Shown one piece after another: positions 60,141 through 64,000 of a stretch of 64,000 bases of DNA. The position numbers were made by a program, and so were the translations under genes. A model generated the notes under the pieces. It did no database searches and had not been told where the DNA came from. It worked only from the letters and a program-made list of their open reading frames with translations. Source of the DNA: Oscillospiraceae bacterium (GTDB lineage: Bacteria > Bacillota > Clostridia > Oscillospirales > Oscillospiraceae); contig CACYHB010000003.1 of the NCBI GenBank assembly GCA_902774015.1, forward strand, positions 62,001-126,000. Direction: 5' to 3'. Every line of letters begins with the position of its first letter. The first letter of the stretch is position 1.

Positions 60141-60761
60141 TTACTCCGGTTTTACCGGGATCCCGGCTTCCTTCAGCTCGCGGCGCAGGCGGGACATATC
60201 GTTAAAGAATACGGTAGCCTGCATGCCGCTGAGCCACGCGCCGTCCACGTTCAGAATGCTGTCGTCTATGAAGAAGCACTCGGCGGGGTCGAGATCGTAT
60301 TGGCGGTAGAGCTCCGCATAGATCTCCCGCTCCGGCTTGAGCATCTTCACGTCCGCCGAGACGATACGCCCGTCAAAGCACTCCGAACCGGGGATGCGGT
60401 GGAAATACTCGGAGAGCCAGCTGGTGGCGTTGGAGAGAAGATAGACCCCGTATCCGAGGGCTTTTACCTCCCGTACCAGCTCCGCCATGCCGGGGATCGG
60501 GACCAGTTCCCCCTTCCACCAGTCATAGACGCAGTGCCGCGCTGCCTCGTGCAGGCGCTCCGGGAGTCGGCGGCAAATCCGCTTATAGCCCTCGTCAGAG
60601 CTCATCCAGCCGTGGTCCATGGCGGCCCATTCGCCGCAATGGAAGACCTCCCGCAGCAGGAGCCGGCTGTCCTCTTCGTTCAGCTTTTCTCTGGCGATGA
60701 TGGTTTCCGGGTCCCAATCGATCAGGACCCGGCCCATATCGAAAATTACGTTTTTGATCAT
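60141..60761 (-). CDS. HAD superfamily hydrolase
   Basis: This 206-aa HAD-IA type phosphatase has motif I FDMGRVLIDWD, motif II LLSNAT, a conserved Lys in KMLKPEREIY and motif IV FIDDS. The second position of motif I is Gly, as in YihX-like members, instead of Asp, which may alter activity. The start overlaps the permease stop by four bases. This tight coupling suggests dephosphorylation of the imported compound or its product. Confidence 0.85.
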   Translation of the reverse strand: MIKNVIFDMGRVLIDWDPETIIAREKLNEEDSRLLLREVFHCGEWAAMDHGWMSSDEGYKRICRRLPERLHEAARHCVYDWWKGELVPIPGMAELVREVKALGYGVYLLSNATSWLSEYFHRIPGSECFDGRIVSADVKMLKPEREIYAELYRQYDLDPAECFFIDDSILNVDGAWLSGMQATVFFNDMSRLRRELKEAGIPVKPE

Positions 60762-62658
60762 GCCTTACTGTGTTCCTTCTTCCCAAAGAATGCGGAGAGC
60801 TTTTCCATGCGCTTGCGGCGTCGGTCGCGGATCTCCAGCCGCTCGCCCAGATCACGGGAGCCCACGCCGTAGACGAGGTATAGGATCAGGCCGGACACGA
60901 GCATGATAAACACCGTGGATGCGCAGCGCCGGCCCGAGGCGTTGACGTTATAGCCGTACAGGCCTTCTTCACGGCACATGGACTGGATGACCATGGCGTA
61001 GCTGGTGCCGTAGGTGCTGGCGAAGGTGGCGGACATGTCGTATTCGGTGAAGAGCGCATTGAAATTGAGCGCGAAAACAGCCAGAACCGAGGGCAGAATG
61101 ATGGGGAGCTTCACGCGCAGGAAGGTGTAGATCCCGCTGGCGCCAAGGTTCTTTGCAGCATCCTCCAGCTCCTCGTCTATGGAATAGAAGCTGGCCTTGA
61201 TCATGCGCAGGCTGAATGGCAGCTTCGTCACCGTATAGGCCATGACGATCAGAAATCGCACGTTCTGCGCGTAGTAGAGATTTTGATTGCCCACGTACCA
61301 GACGGCGTCGGAGTTGAAGAAGGTTCGGTAGGAATAGCAGATCAGGATCGTCGGCAGCAGCCAGGGGAAAAGAAGCGCGTATTCCAGCACCACGCCGGTG
61401 CCCTTGTTCTTCTTCTTGAAGATGTAGTTGCAGGCCACCACAACGATCACGCAGGCAAGCGCCGCCGCCAGCGCGGAGAGGATAAAGCTGAGCTTGATGC
61501 CGCCCAGCGTCGCTTCATTGGCGAAGACGCCGGAGATGGAGCCCTCACGGGTTTTGTATTTGCCGCGGCTGGTCAGATATTCATAGTCCTGCTGGCCGAA
61601 GTAGTTGATGAGCGTCCAGTGCCCCAGATCCAGCTTTTTGAGGCGAATGGCGCTGTAGGTCTGAAAAGAGAAGATGATGATCATGACCACAGGAGTCATG
61701 TAAATGATGAACAGAATGTAGGCGTAGAGATGCGCGAGCACGTTAGCCACGGGATTCGTGATCTTTTGCTTCTGGAGCTTGGCCTTGGTCTTGGAGACGG
61801 AGAGGTAGTGCCCCTTGCGCTCGTAGGCCGAGAGAACCGTCAGCAGAACGATGGTGAACATCGCAAGGATGATGGACAGCAGCGCGGCGCGGGCCTGGGG
61901 GAAGGCCTCATCCGCAGTGGACGAGCCGGCCAGACGCACGATCTCGGGATTGATGGAGTCATAGCCCAGCAGGGTCGGAGCGGACATGGCGCAGAGACCG
62001 GTGATGAAGGTCATGACCGTGAGGGAGAACATGGTGGGGATCAGCGTGGGGAAGACCACCTTCCACAGCACCTTGAAGGGCCTGGCGCCCATGTTGCGGG
62101 CGGCTTCCACGGTGTTGTAGTCGATGCCGCGGATGGCGTTTCGCAGAAAGAGCATGTGGTTGGAGGTACAGGCGAAGGTCATGGTGAAGAGCACCGCGTT
62201 GAAGCCGGAAAACCAGCTGGGATTAAAGTCAGGAAAGGCGTTCTTCATGGCGGTGGTCAAAATGCCGTCGCCCGCGTAGAGAAACATGTAGCCCGTGACA
62301 AGCGCCACGCCAGAGTAGATCATCGTGGTCATGTAACCCATGCGAAGGATGCGGGCGCCCTTGATGTCAAAGTACTCGGTGAGCAGCACGATGGAGACGC
62401 CGATCACGTTCACTGTGATCACAAGGCAGATGGCGAGCTTCAGCGAGTTCCAGACGTATTTGCCCATGGAACCCGCGAGGAAGAAACGGATGACGGCCAG
62501 CGGGTCGCGCTCGCCGGCGGCGTTCTTCGTGTTGAAAATGCTGGTCAGGGTGTTTAGACAGGGCAGGAGCATGAAGCCGAAAAAGAGATAGGCGAAGAAG
62601 CACACGCCTACCAGGCGTACGAAGAGCTCCGGCCGGATCTTGCGGTCGAGCGTCTGAC

Positions 62659-62662
<4 letters not shown>
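60758..62662 (-). CDS. ABC transporter permease, two fused permease domains
   Basis: This 634-aa membrane protein has about twelve helices and two EAA loops: EAARNMGARPFKVLWKVVFP near residue 190 and EDAAKNLGASGIYTFLRVKL near residue 520. The layout is that of FbpB/AfuB and 2-aminoethylphosphonate permeases. Relatives annotated as iron transporters include AfuABC, which moves hexose phosphates, so the substrate is open. It overlaps both neighbours by four bases. Confidence 0.9.
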
Positions 62663-63696
<1,034 letters not shown>

Positions 63697-63799
63697 AAGC
63701 AAGCTCTCCTTTGCATCATATCTCAGTTTGCTCAGCAAAGACCGCCAATGCGGACGGCTTTTGCTCAACGAACTCCGTTTCAAACGATCTTTATAGAAC

Positions 63800-63828
63800 A
63801 TGGCGAGCCGGGGATACCGGCTCGCCAT
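63800..63828 (-). terminator. Intercistronic hairpin between binding protein and ATPase genes
   Basis: A perfect 12-bp stem (63800-63811 with 63817-63828) has a 5-base loop and no strong T-run on the minus strand. It could partly terminate transcription or protect the upstream message, giving excess binding protein. Confidence 0.6.
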
Positions 63829-63848
63829 ATGAGATTGCGGAAAAGGAA

Positions 63849-64000
63849 TTACTCGGCCTTCTGGGTCAGAACGGCCCAGTCAAGGTTATCCCAGTCGGGC
63901 TCGGCGGGAGCCTGAGAAGCGTCAGCCCAGTAGAAGCCCAGATTGGTCATGATGTTGGTCCACTCAGCGCTGTGAGCGGCAACATAAGCGGCATAGGTCA
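63849..64000 (-). CDS. ABC transporter substrate-binding protein, C-terminal fragment
   Basis: On the minus strand an open frame enters from the right edge and ends at TAA 63849-63851. The visible 50 or so residues include NIMTNLGFYWADAS and end DNLDWAVLTQKAE. Position directly upstream of the ATPase gene makes it the binding protein of the iron/phosphosugar-type importer. The short fragment alone does not show the family. Confidence 0.7.
   Translation of the reverse strand, partial: TYAAYVAAHSAEWTNIMTNLGFYWADASQAPAEPDWDNLDWAVLTQKAE

Overview
The window (about 60% G+C by eye) looks like chromosome of a spore-forming member of the Clostridia, most likely an Oscillospiraceae/Ruminococcaceae-type gut bacterium. 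Pointers are the sporulation genes ylbJ, yqfC, yqfD and an uninterrupted sigK, a meso-diaminopimelate-type MurE (DNPR motif), GGAGG-type ribosome binding sites with some TTG starts, sigma-A promoters, the order phoH-ybeY-era-yqzL-recO, and gut-type carbohydrate genes. The species assignment is inference.

Region by region. 1-5180 (+): the end of murA, a WalJ-like metallo-beta-lactamase protein, rlmH, a small DUF2007-like protein, a phosphohexomutase and a split chromate transporter. 5177-11100: ylbJ (-), then (+) yqfC, yqfD, phoH, ybeY, era, a 40-aa yqzL and recO. 11100-18313: a dispersed-repeat-like hairpin, mutS2, an HPr protein, an EamA transporter, uvrC, rsmD, coaD and a coiled-coil protein, closed by a strong terminator. 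18379-30970: a division and cell-wall (dcw) cluster with promoter and MraZ operator, then mraZ, rsmH, ftsL, a PASTA-type class B PBP, murE, mraY, ftsW, murG, a second murA, ftsQ/divIB and ftsZ; murF, murD, murC and murB are absent. 30990-36035: YihY, a methyltransferase, a His-tailed CsoR-like regulator, a THEP1-like NTPase, a GNAT, an FRG-domain protein and a repeat-rich lipoprotein.

36093-50094 is a carbohydrate region. A four-gene CUT1-type ABC importer (-) lies beside the remnant of another ABC permease. Next come divergent genes for a fucose-isomerase-like enzyme (-) and a five-gene operon plus regulator (+): split transketolase, RpiB-like isomerase, iron-type alcohol dehydrogenase, EamA exporter-like protein and ROK regulator, followed by a GH43 xylosidase-like enzyme. 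The isomerase/transketolase/isomerase/dehydrogenase set, with no sugar kinase, resembles the transketolase (sulfo-TK) route of sulfoquinovose degradation. This is the most interesting functional hypothesis here.

50095-64000: a small ORF followed by two hairpins, sigK, asparaginase, ApbE and a tat operon (two TatA-type proteins and TatC) whose leader carries three back-to-back hairpins and a 29-codon ORF ending in TAATG on tatA. Then come pentaheme NrfA with its ResB/CcsA cytochrome c maturation pair but no NrfH, an alpha/beta hydrolase, and (-) an iron/phosphosugar-type ABC transporter operon with a HAD phosphatase. Its binding-protein gene runs off the right edge. I saw no tRNA, rRNA, CRISPR array, insertion sequence or prophage.
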